In this document: piece by piece, positions 1 through 9,026 of the stretch
Layout: the number at the start of each line of letters is the position of its first letter
Numbering within the stretch: the first letter of the stretch is position 1
NCBI GenBank assembly: GCA_003482905.1
Contig: DMXM01000003.1
Span: 24,321 to 88,320, forward strand
Length of the DNA: 64,000 nt
Reading direction: 5' to 3'
Source of the DNA: Elusimicrobiota bacterium
GTDB lineage: Bacteria; Elusimicrobiota; Elusimicrobia; Elusimicrobiales; UBA9959
The notes under the pieces: model-generated
Told to the model about the DNA's origin: nothing
Databases searched by the model: none
Seen by the model: only the letters and a program-made list of their open reading frames with translations
Position numbers and translations under genes: made by a program

Positions 1-43
1 ACCGGGGCGGCGGCCGCGGCGGCTATCCAGAGTTCCGGCCTGT

Positions 44-1384
44 TCATTCCAGCACCACCCTGTTGCGCCCGCCCTCTTTGGCCTTGTAAAGACGCTCGTC
101 GGAAGCGCGCACCAGCTGGCTGGCCGCCGCGCCCTCCGACGGGAACTCGGCCACGCCGAAGCTGGCCGTAACGCGCGAGGGCCGGCCGCCGAAATTGAAG
201 GCCCTGGCCTCCAGCGTCCGGCGCAGGTTTTCGGCCACGGCGGCCGCCTGCGCCTTGTCCGCCCCGGTTATCACCAGCGCAAACTCCTCCCCGCCGTAGC
301 GGGAGACAAAATCTATGTCGCGCACGCCGCCGGCGAACACCTCGGCCACGGCCTTAAGCACCGTGTCCCCCGCTTGGTGGCCGAAGTTGTCGTTGTAGGA
401 TTTAAAATGGTCGATGTCGGCCATTATCACCGAGAAAGGCACCTTGGAGCGGGCCGCGCGCAGTATCTCTTCCTCCACCCTGCCCTGGAAAGCCCGGTGC
501 GTGTAAAGGCCGGTGAGCCCGTCCTTTATGGCCAGCTCCTTCACCTTGTCGAAGAGGTAGATGTTCTCCATGCTGACCCCGGCCAGCGTGCAGGCGAGCT
601 CGGCGCCGCGCAGGTCTTCGGATTTAAAACGGTCCGGCTCCGAAGCCGCGGCGCGCACAAAGCCGACCAGCCGCCCGAACAGGTACAGCGGCAGCGCCAT
701 GAAAGAGCGCTCGGCCGGCCCGAAGAAACCGCGGTTAAAGCGGCTGTCCGCGTCGGAGTTGCGCACCAGCAGCGGGATCTTCCGCTCCGCCACCCAGTTA
801 TCGGCAAAATCGCGCGGGGCGCCGGTGCGCAGTTCCACGGAGGCGCCGGGGAAATATTCGCGCAGCAGGGTTTCCAGCCGGCCGCGCACCTCGTCGGGAG
901 TCGAGGCGGAGCCCATGTCGTGGATGGCGGCCGCCAGGGCGCCCTTGTCCCTTATGCGGGCCAGGGTACTGTCGAGGTGCAGGCGGTAGCGGGCCAGTTC
1001 GTCCTCCAGATTCTTCACTTTTTCCGCGGCCTCCTCCTCCTCCGCTTCAAGGCGCTGGCGCGCGGCGATGCACGCAGTCTCGAAGTGGGACAAGGCGTAG
1101 AAAAGCAGCCAGAGGGAAATGGTTTCGGCTATGGCGCCCGCCGTCAGGAATAGGGAATCGCCTTCCGGGGAAAGCTTGGGCATTATGAACCCGGCCGCGG
1201 TGACCAGGAAAAGGAAAATGTATTTAACCTCGCGTTCCCCAGACCAGGAGAACCACAGGAACAGCGCCCCGCTGGCCGGGTAAACCCAGAGAAAATGGGA
1301 CGGCCACAGCCAGATAGACCAGCCGACGGCAAGCAGTATAGCCGCCGGAACGGCAACCTTGGTAAAAGCGTTAGGCCGCGTCAT
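44..1384 (-). CDS. membrane-anchored GAF-GGDEF diguanylate cyclase
   Basis: Predicted to make cyclic di-GMP from two GTP at the inner membrane. The N-terminus has several hydrophobic segments (about residues 10-105), followed by a short charged coiled coil (about 108-140), a GAF-like sensor region (about 150-285) and a C-terminal GGDEF domain. The active-site motif is GGEEF (about 365-370), an accepted active variant. RDID lies just before it in the position of the RxxD inhibitory site, so product feedback is likely. I chose the ATG at 1384; a TTG two codons upstream is also in frame. No clear Shine-Dalgarno is present. The upstream gap (1385-1479) has a possible -10 (TATAAT on the minus strand, 1447-1452) but no good -35. 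It stands alone after the defence genes. A c-di-GMP-I-type riboswitch lies 32 kb away in the same window, so a signalling link is possible but unproven. Confidence 0.93.
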   Translation of the reverse strand: MTRPNAFTKVAVPAAILLAVGWSIWLWPSHFLWVYPASGALFLWFSWSGEREVKYIFLFLVTAAGFIMPKLSPEGDSLFLTAGAIAETISLWLLFYALSHFETACIAARQRLEAEEEEAAEKVKNLEDELARYRLHLDSTLARIRDKGALAAAIHDMGSASTPDEVRGRLETLLREYFPGASVELRTGAPRDFADNWVAERKIPLLVRNSDADSRFNRGFFGPAERSFMALPLYLFGRLVGFVRAAASEPDRFKSEDLRGAELACTLAGVSMENIYLFDKVKELAIKDGLTGLYTHRAFQGRVEEEILRAARSKVPFSVIMADIDHFKSYNDNFGHQAGDTVLKAVAEVFAGGVRDIDFVSRYGGEEFALVITGADKAQAAAVAENLRRTLEARAFNFGGRPSRVTASFGVAEFPSEGAAASQLVRASDERLYKAKEGGRNRVVLE

Positions 1385-1479
1385 GCTCAAATTTTACAAT
1401 AAATACGGGTATACATACGGGAAGCGGCGTGAATCGTGTGCTCGCCATTATATAGGCCTATACTAACTACGCGGTTATA

Positions 1480-2301
1480 TTATCGTAGACCCGCCGCCTT
1501 CAGCAGATAAGCGACTTTTTCGTAGGCGTCGCGCTGGAGCATGTCGCGCTGCTCGCCGGGGGGCAGTTCCTCGAAGTCCGCCGCCATTTTGGGGCCGATG
1601 TACTTTTCGGAGGCGAATTTCTCCGCCATTTTAAGGAAACCTTCCCTGACCAGCTTATTGGATGCGTGTTTTTTTATCTCCGCCGCCAGCACATCAAGGC
1701 CGCCGGGGTAATTGTTGAGGCAGTAATAAATATCCCAGGCGTCTTTTGCTTTCAGGCGGCTGTGCAAAGCCATCCCCTTCATAACCAGGAACGGCACAAT
1801 GGAGGCGACTCTCACCATTACGCTGTCTTTGCCGCCATCCGGCAATTCGCCATCCACTTTGACCTCCGTGAACATCGAGAAAGCAAGATCGCAGGCGCGG
1901 GCCTTCCTGGCCTTTATGTCCTGCACAGTCTGATGACGCCGTGCTTTGGCGGAGCCGCCGTATTCCCCGGACAAAAAGTCCACTTCAACCGAAAAAGCCT
2001 GCCCTTCCATTTTTATCGCCCGCCTAAACACATAAGGGCGCTGCTCATCCGGGGAATAGCCGCGCCCGAGAAGCAGCTTCCCTATCTTCGCATAGGCTGC
2101 GCTTGTGATGGCTTTATGATCCAGGGCCAGGTCAACGTCCGTACTGCCTACATGCGCACCAGGGCCCAGAAGCAGCGGCGGAACCCAGCCGCCTATCAGC
2201 ACAATGCCGTCATGATATTCGCCCAGAAGATGCGACAGCTCTATCAGGACGCTTTTAGCAGCCCTCACCATGACCTCGTTATAGTCTTTCCTGCTTACCA
2301 T
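1480..2301 (-). CDS. AbiEii-like nucleotidyltransferase, probable toxin
   Basis: A 273-residue nucleotidyltransferase-fold protein. The N-terminal part has the glycine motif IGGW followed by STDVDLALD, the G-G then D-x-D pattern of this fold, and a third carboxylate in VEVDFL. AbiEii/MenT-type toxins share this layout and transfer nucleotides to tRNA or other targets, but the substrate here is unknown. Its start overlaps the end of the upstream gene by 7 nt, so translation is probably coupled. A larger wHTH-containing gene followed by an overlapping nucleotidyltransferase gene is the AbiE-type (type IV) toxin-antitoxin arrangement. It lies directly downstream of a Wadjet operon, supporting a defence role. 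Base composition looks lower in GC than the housekeeping genes. It could instead be a non-toxic nucleotidyltransferase of similar fold. Confidence 0.75.
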   Translation of the reverse strand: MVSRKDYNEVMVRAAKSVLIELSHLLGEYHDGIVLIGGWVPPLLLGPGAHVGSTDVDLALDHKAITSAAYAKIGKLLLGRGYSPDEQRPYVFRRAIKMEGQAFSVEVDFLSGEYGGSAKARRHQTVQDIKARKARACDLAFSMFTEVKVDGELPDGGKDSVMVRVASIVPFLVMKGMALHSRLKAKDAWDIYYCLNNYPGGLDVLAAEIKKHASNKLVREGFLKMAEKFASEKYIGPKMAADFEELPPGEQRDMLQRDAYEKVAYLLKAAGLR

Positions 2302-3344
2302 AATGGCTTTATCACATTCTCAAGGATTTCGGTCGCGGCTTCCGCGCCTCTTCCTTTATAACCGGCCAGGTCCAGATAAGTCTGCACTGCGCCGGCCACG
2401 GTGCCGCCGTTCACTTTCCCGGCGCCGTAAAAAACACCGGCATCGTATGGCAGCATCAGCAGAAGGTTCCCCCCGCTTTCCACCTCTTTGATACCGGCGG
2501 AAGCAAACAGCTCCGCACGGAATTCACCCACATACGCCATAGCACGCTGATATCTTACGGCCGGCCAGAAGCGGGCCGCCGCGGAAAAACCGGCAAGGGC
2601 GAAGCGTATTCCGTTCTTTGCGCAAAGTTCTTCCAAAGCGGCCTCGGTCTCGGCAAGGCTTTTAACGCTGTAACACTCTTTGAGCGTATTTTTCCGGAAG
2701 TAATAATTCTGCGCCCATTGGGAAAGCACCGCCGCCGGGTTGGAGAGCCGCAAACCAGGCGCGGAGGTATCCAGCCATTCCCTTTCAGCCAGGGCGTTTT
2801 TGACATTAGCGATCTGCCCCAGGCTTACGCCTGCTTCCCCTGCCAATTCCGCCATTTTCCATGGTTTTTTGGCCGCCGACAGAAGTACCCGCAATACGCG
2901 TTCAGCCTTAGGCGAATATAGTTTACGCAGGTCCCTTTTAACGGTAAAAGCGTTGGGATTGCCTTTACACTCTATGTAAATGCCGCCAAAAGAGAGGCGG
3001 CAATTCCCGCTGAAATCCATGTAGCCGGTATTATTTCCCGCCAACACTTCCCCGGCCTCAACGGAGATGTAAGGAGCCATAAATATCCCGTATATCTCAG
3101 GGTGGCTGTCATTGTATTTCTTAAGCTGGTAAGCGGCGTCCCTGGCGTATTTGGGTTGTCCAAGACTTTTGACTTCCACGGCACAGGTTAAAAGTTTCCC
3201 CTTATGTTTCAGTTTCAATAAAATATCAGCCCCTCCTGCGGGCTGGTCCTTTATGGAAACCAGTTCAATAAAAGGAATAGCCGCGAGAGTCTCTTTTAAA
3301 ATCTCTTTTGCCCTGCCCAAAGAAGCATTTTCATTAATATTCAT
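2295..3344 (-). CDS. AbiEi-like antitoxin/regulator with PD-(D/E)XK-like N-terminus
   Basis: A 349-residue protein, first gene of the two-gene module. Residues about 30-130 resemble a restriction-endonuclease-like fold: D40, then E57 and K59 in the sequence AVEVKS, a spacing compatible with the D...E-x-K signature. Residues about 160-215 look like a winged helix (MAELAGEAGVSLGQIANVK), followed by an AbiEi-like C-terminal region. Antitoxins of AbiE systems bind their own promoter, so autoregulation is likely. The ATG at 3344 lies about 17 nt from the predicted transcription start and has no Shine-Dalgarno. Whether the nuclease-like region is catalytic or only a DNA-binding relic cannot be told from sequence. 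Confidence 0.65.
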   Translation of the reverse strand: MNINENASLGRAKEILKETLAAIPFIELVSIKDQPAGGADILLKLKHKGKLLTCAVEVKSLGQPKYARDAAYQLKKYNDSHPEIYGIFMAPYISVEAGEVLAGNNTGYMDFSGNCRLSFGGIYIECKGNPNAFTVKRDLRKLYSPKAERVLRVLLSAAKKPWKMAELAGEAGVSLGQIANVKNALAEREWLDTSAPGLRLSNPAAVLSQWAQNYYFRKNTLKECYSVKSLAETEAALEELCAKNGIRFALAGFSAAARFWPAVRYQRAMAYVGEFRAELFASAGIKEVESGGNLLLMLPYDAGVFYGAGKVNGGTVAGAVQTYLDLAGYKGRGAEAATEILENVIKPLW

Positions 3345-3367
3345 GGTTTCAGCGTTTGCTGAAATAT

Positions 3368-3396
3368 ATTATATAGGTGAAACTACGAGTTGTCAA
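3368..3396 (-). promoter_or_regulatory. consensus sigma-70-type promoter of the toxin-antitoxin module
   Basis: On the minus strand a perfect TTGACA (3396-3391) and perfect TATAAT (3373-3368) are separated by exactly 17 bp. They precede the antitoxin ATG by about 24 nt. The same GGGGCTTGACA context recurs at the promoter of the PorV-like gene. Confidence 0.85.
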
Positions 3397-3431
3397 GCCC
3401 CGCTCCCCCGGCACGGCGGTGCGGCCGACGC

Positions 3432-4277
3432 TCAACCCAACAGAAGAATCTCCTGTTCCAGACCGGAATTGCAGACATTCATCTGCTCAATAATACGAAG
3501 CGCGTCCGGGTCTTTTGTCGCGCGCAAGCGGCGCAAGACGGCTTCAGAGTCTATAAGCAATTCGCGCTTGCCGTATTTTTCAAACAGGTTTTCTATATTC
3601 GCGGGGGTATGCAGTTTTACCCTGGCACCGCAGACTTCCTTAAGACGTAAATATTCATCAATCCCTACCGGGTCATAGTCTCCACAATGCACGAAGCTGC
3701 ATTTGGACATTTCTGCTGAAGTGAACCACGCCAGCATTCTGCCGGACATCTTCCCCCCGGCATAAACGGCGGCATCAGCGGCGACCTTCATCTTTTCAAA
3801 ACACAAAAACGGTTCAAGGTTTTCTACAATCGCCAGCGTTCCTCCGCAACCCCAGAAGGGCAGCTCCTTAAGCAGGAATGCCGCTACTCCGTATTTCCCG
3901 GTTAAGGACGCCGCGGGCAGCGCCTCCCCCTTTCTTTCAAAGACCATATTGTTAAAAGCTCTGATCAAAACCGGTTCAGCCACTGTAATCCCGGCTGCTT
4001 TTGCATCCCGATAATAGCCCACGGCTGTGGCACGGGGCGTATCTCCAGCCGGGGCTACACTCAAACCCGAAGGGAAAAGCTGCGCGGCAAATGCCTCCAG
4101 CACGGCTTTGTTGCGCACCGCAACCCTGGTACCGGCCCCAATGCGTTCTTCCTGCAGAATGCCGGCGGCGAACTGCGGGCTTAAAGCGGCCCGCGCGGAG
4201 GCGGAGAACAGGGACAGCGGAGCGGAGCCTTCCTTTAAAAGCGTACCGAGCAGTTTCGCCAGGGCGGGCCGCCTCAT
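3432..4277 (-). CDS. jetD: Wadjet/Mks nuclease subunit JetD (MksG-like, Toprim)
   Basis: The nuclease subunit of a Wadjet plasmid-defence complex. In characterised Wadjet systems JetD cleaves circular plasmid DNA after the condensin core has extruded it. The C-terminal half is a DUF2220/topoisomerase VI-like Toprim domain: a conserved glutamate in the segment VENLEPF, and the acidic pair in HCGDYDPVG (about D200 and D202). At 281 residues it is shorter than type I JetD proteins, and the N-terminal arm is reduced, so it probably belongs to another Wadjet type. Its ATG overlaps the jetC stop as ATGA (4 nt), implying coupled translation. Last gene of the operon; its stop is 87 nt before the antitoxin start. 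Confidence 0.87.
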   Translation of the reverse strand: MRRPALAKLLGTLLKEGSAPLSLFSASARAALSPQFAAGILQEERIGAGTRVAVRNKAVLEAFAAQLFPSGLSVAPAGDTPRATAVGYYRDAKAAGITVAEPVLIRAFNNMVFERKGEALPAASLTGKYGVAAFLLKELPFWGCGGTLAIVENLEPFLCFEKMKVAADAAVYAGGKMSGRMLAWFTSAEMSKCSFVHCGDYDPVGIDEYLRLKEVCGARVKLHTPANIENLFEKYGKRELLIDSEAVLRRLRATKDPDALRIIEQMNVCNSGLEQEILLLG

Positions 4278-6991
4278 GGCGCCGCCTTTTCAGCCGCCCT
4301 GTGACAGCGGACGCGGGAATTGCCGTCCAGGGAGACGCGGCCGTTTTCTTCGCGAACGAAGTAAACATACTCGGCCGCGTCCAGCGCGTCGGGGCTGGCC
4401 AGCACGGGCACAAAATTCAGGCTGCCTGCCGTCTTCATTATGGCCAGCAGATTGGCGCGGTCCAGGCTGGAAGCCTCGTCCAGGTAAAACGGCAGCACTA
4501 CCTTGTCGCTATCCAACAAGCCGCGCAATAAAAGCAGATTTATCAGCACTTTTATCGTGATGGTAGTTCCGTTGGATTCGATCCTATCCAGATCGGGATA
4601 GCGGCGGGTTTCGCCGCCAGGCCGCGTAATTTCAAAATGCAGGTCGAAAAGGTCCTGCAATTTTATCTGCGGATACTTGCCCAGCAGGGCGCCCAGCTCT
4701 TCCAGCGCCTTATCCGCGCCGGAGAGGTCGGCGAAGAGCGGGGTTTCATCCGCGTCTATCAAAGCCTTCAAACGGTCATCCCAATCCCTGCGGGTCTCGG
4801 CATTCAGGCGCACCTGGTCGAGATTGGAGATATCCACCTCGGCGAGTTTGCGATTAAGGTCCGAAACCTTGGTTTTAAGCGTATCCAGATCGCGCTTTAG
4901 GCCTTTGAAAGCGTTTTTCAGGCTGACGGCAAGGCTGGTCCAGGCCTCCTGCGCCAGTTTTTCTTTTTCCGGCAGCGCTTCCAGCTGCTGGCGTAGTTTA
5001 GTTATGGTTTCTTCCTCGGTAGCCGCTTTAAAGGCCGAATAAGTAGCCGCTTCTATACGCGCCAGGTAATCCTGCGCCTGGGCGTCTTCCCGCTCTTCCC
5101 GCGCGAAGCCGTCACGGTACAAAGCCAGCAGCTCCTCAAAATCTTCAGGCACAGGCTGCGCAGCCGCGGGCGGTGCTGCCGACCAGCTCTCTGGCAGCGC
5201 CGGAAGCCCCTGTCTTTGTTTCAGCAGGTTCCGCCGCTGGCGGTCCGCCTCCTCGCCCCTGCGCCCGAGCGCGTCGGCTTCCGCACGCAGCCGCTCTCTT
5301 TCAGTTTCCAGGCGGTTCTGCTCGCTGCGTATTTGGGCCGCTTCTTTTTCCAACCCGGCCGCCTGCTGCTGCCACTGCGGAGCCTGCGCCGCCTTTAAAC
5401 TGAAAGTTTCAAATTCAAGAAGTTCCCGGTCTAGAGCGTCAGCTTCTTCTTGTTTTTGCGCCTTGAGCTTTTTCAGCTCTGTGGTTCTTTCAATATTCTT
5501 TAAGATCTCCCCATCTTTAGCGAGTTGCCTTTCGAGAATTTCGATTTCGGCTTTAAGCGCTTCGGGGTTAGTAAACGAAGCGAAATCCGCGCCGTGCAGA
5601 GCCGCTAGGTTAACGCTTAAGCCGGCAGCGTTAAACCGCCCGTCCCCAAGCTTCTCGTGCAGCCAGGTCAATTCTTTCAGCGCAGCCGCCTCGTCTTTGA
5701 CCGTTATGCCGTCTTTAGTAAACGGCAGACCCAGCAGTTCCGGGTTAAGGATTTTAAAAACAGCTTCGGACTTCTCGGCTCCGAACTTCTCTTTCAGGCG
5801 CGAAGCCGCGTTGCCGGCGGAATTCTTAAGCCGCTCGCGCGCTTTTTCCAGATCCAGTTCCGCCCTGTCCAGCCGCGCCTTCACGCGCCCGGCAGGCTCC
5901 TCGCCGGCGTTACGCAGTTGAAAGGCCAGGTTTTCTATTTCCGTCCCCAGTGCCCGCCGGCGCTCCCGCTTCCAGTCCTCTACGAAATCCGCAAAGCGCA
6001 GCCGCCCTTGTTCCACTTCGGCCAGCGCATCGTTAACCCGGCTCAGGGCGGAGGCGGCTTTTATCTGCCGCTCCAGGCCCGCCGCAATATCCCGGCGCAC
6101 GCCCGCCTGCTCCCCCTCCAGAGCGCGCTGACGCGCCACAATGTCGGCTGCTTCCCGTTCAAGGCGGTTCTTATTCTTCTCGTAGGCTGCCCCGATGGCG
6201 GCCCATAAAGCCGGTAGCCTGCCGCGCAAGCGGCCGCGCTCATCGGCGTGGGCCAAAAACTTTGTTATATCCGGAACCAGGTTTTTAAGCGTGCGCACTT
6301 CCTGCGTGCCGCGTTTGATGGCGGTATACTGGCTGGTATAGCCACGTTCAAGGTCTATGGCGCGCACCTGAAATTCCGTGTCGTAAATTTCCAACAGAAG
6401 CTCTTTCAGCTCCTCCTGTTTAAGGTGCGAAAGGCGCAGCAGGTTGCAGAAAGCGGAGCGGAAACGTTCATAGTAATCCCGGTGGCGCAACGGTACCAGG
6501 CCCAGGTTCACGCCATTATTATCCCCTACGCCTGTTAGCGCCGCCCGCAGATGCTTAGGCTCCAGTTCGGCGTAGCCTTTGAGCGAGAGTTTTTCTTTGA
6601 TCTTCTGGAAAGGCAGCGGCCGCCTGTCGCCGTCAATAAAGTCCTCTTCCTCGAACTTGCCGGTCCAGGCAAAACGTTCGTAATCATGCATTTTAAGCGG
6701 CCCAAGGCCGCGCACCCCCAGGCACTGTATGCCCGTGGGCGTCATGCACTCAAAGATCACGTAGCTGTACGCATCCGGAAAGTAATATCTGCGCGTCTGC
6801 TCCAGGCTGCGCGAGAAGTGCATTTTACGCTGGTCGTCGATATACAGAAATTGCAGCAAGGCAATAAGGGAAGTCTTCCCCACATTATTAGGACCGACCA
6901 GGTGCAGGGAAGAATCGGTGTCCACGCAGGCGTAATCATACTTGCCGCAATGAATGGCTATAAGGCGGGCGAGGCCCTGGCGGGAGATCAT
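4274..6991 (-). CDS. jetC: Wadjet/Mks SMC-like ATPase JetC (MksB-like)
   Basis: The SMC-like motor of the Wadjet condensin, 905 residues. Walker A is GPNNVGKTS (33-41). Long Glu/Lys/Arg/Ala-rich coiled coils fill about residues 230-800, with a break near the middle that would form the hinge or turn. Near the C-terminus SNGTT probably marks the ABC signature, followed by Walker B in VVLPFYLDEA (831-840, with DE at 838-839). In the known family it dimerises through its heads, binds JetA and JetB, and extrudes DNA loops using ATP. The gene overlaps its neighbours by 4 nt on both sides (ATGA junctions), so subunits are probably made in fixed ratio. All visible ATPase motifs are intact. Confidence 0.92.
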   Translation of the reverse strand: MISRQGLARLIAIHCGKYDYACVDTDSSLHLVGPNNVGKTSLIALLQFLYIDDQRKMHFSRSLEQTRRYYFPDAYSYVIFECMTPTGIQCLGVRGLGPLKMHDYERFAWTGKFEEEDFIDGDRRPLPFQKIKEKLSLKGYAELEPKHLRAALTGVGDNNGVNLGLVPLRHRDYYERFRSAFCNLLRLSHLKQEELKELLLEIYDTEFQVRAIDLERGYTSQYTAIKRGTQEVRTLKNLVPDITKFLAHADERGRLRGRLPALWAAIGAAYEKNKNRLEREAADIVARQRALEGEQAGVRRDIAAGLERQIKAASALSRVNDALAEVEQGRLRFADFVEDWKRERRRALGTEIENLAFQLRNAGEEPAGRVKARLDRAELDLEKARERLKNSAGNAASRLKEKFGAEKSEAVFKILNPELLGLPFTKDGITVKDEAAALKELTWLHEKLGDGRFNAAGLSVNLAALHGADFASFTNPEALKAEIEILERQLAKDGEILKNIERTTELKKLKAQKQEEADALDRELLEFETFSLKAAQAPQWQQQAAGLEKEAAQIRSEQNRLETERERLRAEADALGRRGEEADRQRRNLLKQRQGLPALPESWSAAPPAAAQPVPEDFEELLALYRDGFAREEREDAQAQDYLARIEAATYSAFKAATEEETITKLRQQLEALPEKEKLAQEAWTSLAVSLKNAFKGLKRDLDTLKTKVSDLNRKLAEVDISNLDQVRLNAETRRDWDDRLKALIDADETPLFADLSGADKALEELGALLGKYPQIKLQDLFDLHFEITRPGGETRRYPDLDRIESNGTTITIKVLINLLLLRGLLDSDKVVLPFYLDEASSLDRANLLAIMKTAGSLNFVPVLASPDALDAAEYVYFVREENGRVSLDGNSRVRCHRAAEKAAP

Positions 6992-7530
6992 ATTTTCTCC
7001 TCCGCGGCTTCGCTTTCTTTAAAGATCTCCATGCAGAGGTCCAAAAAGCGGTACGCCGGCGCTCTGAAACGAAAGGAATCCGGGCCTTCCATTTTGAGAA
7101 AGCCGAAGCGCTCCATGGTGCGCAGGGTCTGGCGCAGCTCTTCCTCGGTTGGCATGCCGGCTTCCAGCATAATGTCACGGTAGCGTTCACGGCGGAGGTG
7201 TTCCAGCTTATCGACAAAGAATAGGGAAGTCATTATCTGTTCTTCAGCGCTGGCCCCGGAGTCGGCCAGGGTTTCCACCAATATAAACATGAAGACGGCC
7301 ATCCGGGAGGAAGTGTCGCTTATATCCACCTCCCCTTTGAAGTAATAAAAGCCGCGTGGATGTTTTATGAGCTCGAAACCGAGCTTAGCGAATAGTTCCG
7401 TGAAAGCGGCTTCGCCGTTGTGCAGGTTAAAATAGAGGTCCGCGTCTTCGGGCGCTATATGGCGGCCTTTGCGCAGCGCGTCAAAAACCTCGTCAAGGCG
7501 CGGCAACTCCGTGTTTTTCTCAGTTTCCAT
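6988..7530 (-). CDS. jetB: Wadjet/Mks subunit JetB (MksE-like)
   Basis: A 180-residue MukE/MksE-like winged-helix protein, the KITE-type subunit that clamps onto the kleisin. It is acidic and mostly helical, with the typical segment SSRMAVFMFILVETLAD and a C-terminal winged helix (about 120-165). The frame stays open further upstream, but I chose ATG 7530: it has a GGGAG Shine-Dalgarno 9 nt upstream and gives the expected MksE length. This start overlaps the end of jetA by 11 nt. The stop overlaps the jetC start by 4 nt. Confidence 0.88.
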   Translation of the reverse strand: METEKNTELPRLDEVFDALRKGRHIAPEDADLYFNLHNGEAAFTELFAKLGFELIKHPRGFYYFKGEVDISDTSSRMAVFMFILVETLADSGASAEEQIMTSLFFVDKLEHLRRERYRDIMLEAGMPTEEELRQTLRTMERFGFLKMEGPDSFRFRAPAYRFLDLCMEIFKESEAAEEKI

Positions 7531-8746
7531 TTTTTTTAACTCCCATCGGCTTGGCCGAGAAAGAAAGGCCCTGCGCTGCGTAACTCTTTTCCGTCCTGTC
7601 GGCAAAGCGTGTAGTGCCGAATTCGCCGTAATAAAAACGCGCGTAGCAGCGCAGCAGCTGTTCCGGCGCGGCCTGCGGATACTGCGCTATCAGCCAGGCC
7701 AGCGCGTCATCCAGGGGAACGGCTTTTTTAGCTTTTGTTTTAAAGTCGTCCGCCTGGATAAGGGACGCCAGGTCAGGCGCGCGCACGGCGCACAGCGGGG
7801 GAGGCAGTTTCGGGGTATAACCCTTTAGCCCCAGCATGTACGCGCGTATAGCTTCGTCCGCAAACAGGCCTTTGGCGCGCCAACTGGAAATCCCAAGGCG
7901 TTTTGTAAGGTCTATAGTCTGCAAACCGCCCCGCTTTATAAGCCCAAGCGCGTGAGCCGCGCCGCGCGACACCGCGCTTTCCCGGTGCAGTTCGTTATGC
8001 AGCGGCAGCAGTTCTTTTATGCTTTCTTTAAAGTCGGCGGCAATCTCGCGGCGCAGACGCAGCGCGCGGCTGCGCAGCGCGGCGAACTCCCGGTGCACGG
8101 CCAGGTCGGTTTCAAAAGCCGTTTCCCCGTGCGCAAGCGCCGCTTCAAGTGAATCAAGCTGGCGTTCCATTTCTTTGCGCACGTCCAGCATATCGCGCAG
8201 CGGCGCCATATAGCGCGTCCAGAGATAATCCACCCGGCCAAGCCGCTCTTTCACCGTCAGCCCCGCTTTGTTCGCCTTCAGCTTCACCACATCGGCAACA
8301 ATAGCTTCACGGCTGTGGCGGGAATCCTGGCGCATGCGCTCCACTTCGTCGGCGGCGTCGGCCAGCAGGCGCACGGCCCCGGCCCCGTCTTTGTCCGCCA
8401 CGGCTTTAACAAGCCCACCGCCCAGCTTTTGTAAATCGGACAGGTAGGCCTGGATAACTTCCACGGAAGTAAGCCGGTATTCGTGCAGGAGATAGGCCAA
8501 TAATTGCGCCACGGGCCGGCGCATTTCATAGGCGGCCGTGGCTTCCGGCGACGGTTCTATGATCCCTAATTCCTCAAGCTGGTTTATCACCCGCTGCGGC
8601 GCGGGGTCATTTTCTTTGCGGCAGGCAAGCACATATTCGCGCAGTTCCGTTTCGGTTATACGCGAGCGTTTTTCATAGAGGCGTTCTAAAAGCTCGCTAT
8701 GGTCGGCCGCAAAGCGAAAAAAAGTAAGAGGGCTTATTATTGCCAT
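7520..8746 (-). CDS. jetA: Wadjet/Mks kleisin subunit JetA (MksF-like)
   Basis: A 408-residue MukF/MksF-like kleisin, first gene of the jetABCD operon. The N-terminus (about 1-75) looks like a winged-helix dimerisation region, the middle (about 100-290) is strongly helical, and the C-terminal part would contact the JetC head. I recognise it by order (kleisin, KITE, SMC, Toprim nuclease), size and helical layout more than by a diagnostic motif. Upstream (8747-8830) there is a TATACT-like -10 but no convincing -35. It is transcribed in the same direction as ssrA, whose terminator separates them. Confidence 0.85.
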   Translation of the reverse strand: MAIISPLTFFRFAADHSELLERLYEKRSRITETELREYVLACRKENDPAPQRVINQLEELGIIEPSPEATAAYEMRRPVAQLLAYLLHEYRLTSVEVIQAYLSDLQKLGGGLVKAVADKDGAGAVRLLADAADEVERMRQDSRHSREAIVADVVKLKANKAGLTVKERLGRVDYLWTRYMAPLRDMLDVRKEMERQLDSLEAALAHGETAFETDLAVHREFAALRSRALRLRREIAADFKESIKELLPLHNELHRESAVSRGAAHALGLIKRGGLQTIDLTKRLGISSWRAKGLFADEAIRAYMLGLKGYTPKLPPPLCAVRAPDLASLIQADDFKTKAKKAVPLDDALAWLIAQYPQAAPEQLLRCYARFYYGEFGTTRFADRTEKSYAAQGLSFSAKPMGVKKNGN

Positions 8747-8989
8747 AAACTGATAGCTGCCAAGTATATCCTATCTTTTTGAAATACCATGGGCAATCGG
8801 CGCAAAACTAACCGGCCCCGGATAAATACCGGAAACACACATAACTTTATGCTTTACCTATAAGCCTTTGAGCAAAGCGGCCGCGCTGCGTGGCCACGCC
8901 CGCGACGACACCTCGCGGATAAGGGACTCACTCGCTCCCATCCGGGTGTTCATCGAAAAAGTGGCGAACTTCGACCAATAGCCGCCACC
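8747..8989. other. gene-free gap between the Wadjet operon and ssrA
   Basis: About 240 bp with no gene I can support. A plus-strand frame from about 8850 to 8984 stays open and ends in a tag, reading like the tail of a protein (..IRVFIEKVANFDQ), but I do not recognise it and there is no start signal. It could be a relic from an insertion beside ssrA or chance. The jetA promoter must lie in its first part. Confidence 0.4.
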
Positions 8990-9020
8990 AATTAAAATCC
9001 GGCCCTTTTAAAGGCCGGAT
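8990..9020 (-). terminator. Rho-independent terminator of ssrA
   Basis: An 8-bp perfect stem (ATCCGGCC with GGCCGGAT, 8997-9004 and 9013-9020) with an A/T loop is followed on the minus strand by TTTTAAT. It starts 7 nt after the mature tmRNA 3' end. Confidence 0.85.
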
Positions 9021-9026
9021 CTTAAA

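Noticed and set aside
1..43. Possible gene fragment at the left edge
   Set aside because: Only 43 bp precede the diguanylate cyclase stop; nothing can be supported.
8850..8984. Short plus-strand open frame ending IRVFIEKVANFDQ
   Set aside because: No start codon with ribosome-binding site and no recognisable family; kept only as a remark on the gap.
8747..8989. Direct repeat of the ssrA 3' end marking an integrated island
   Set aside because: I found no second copy of the T-arm/acceptor sequence near the left end of the island (1390-1480) or elsewhere in the intergenic regions.
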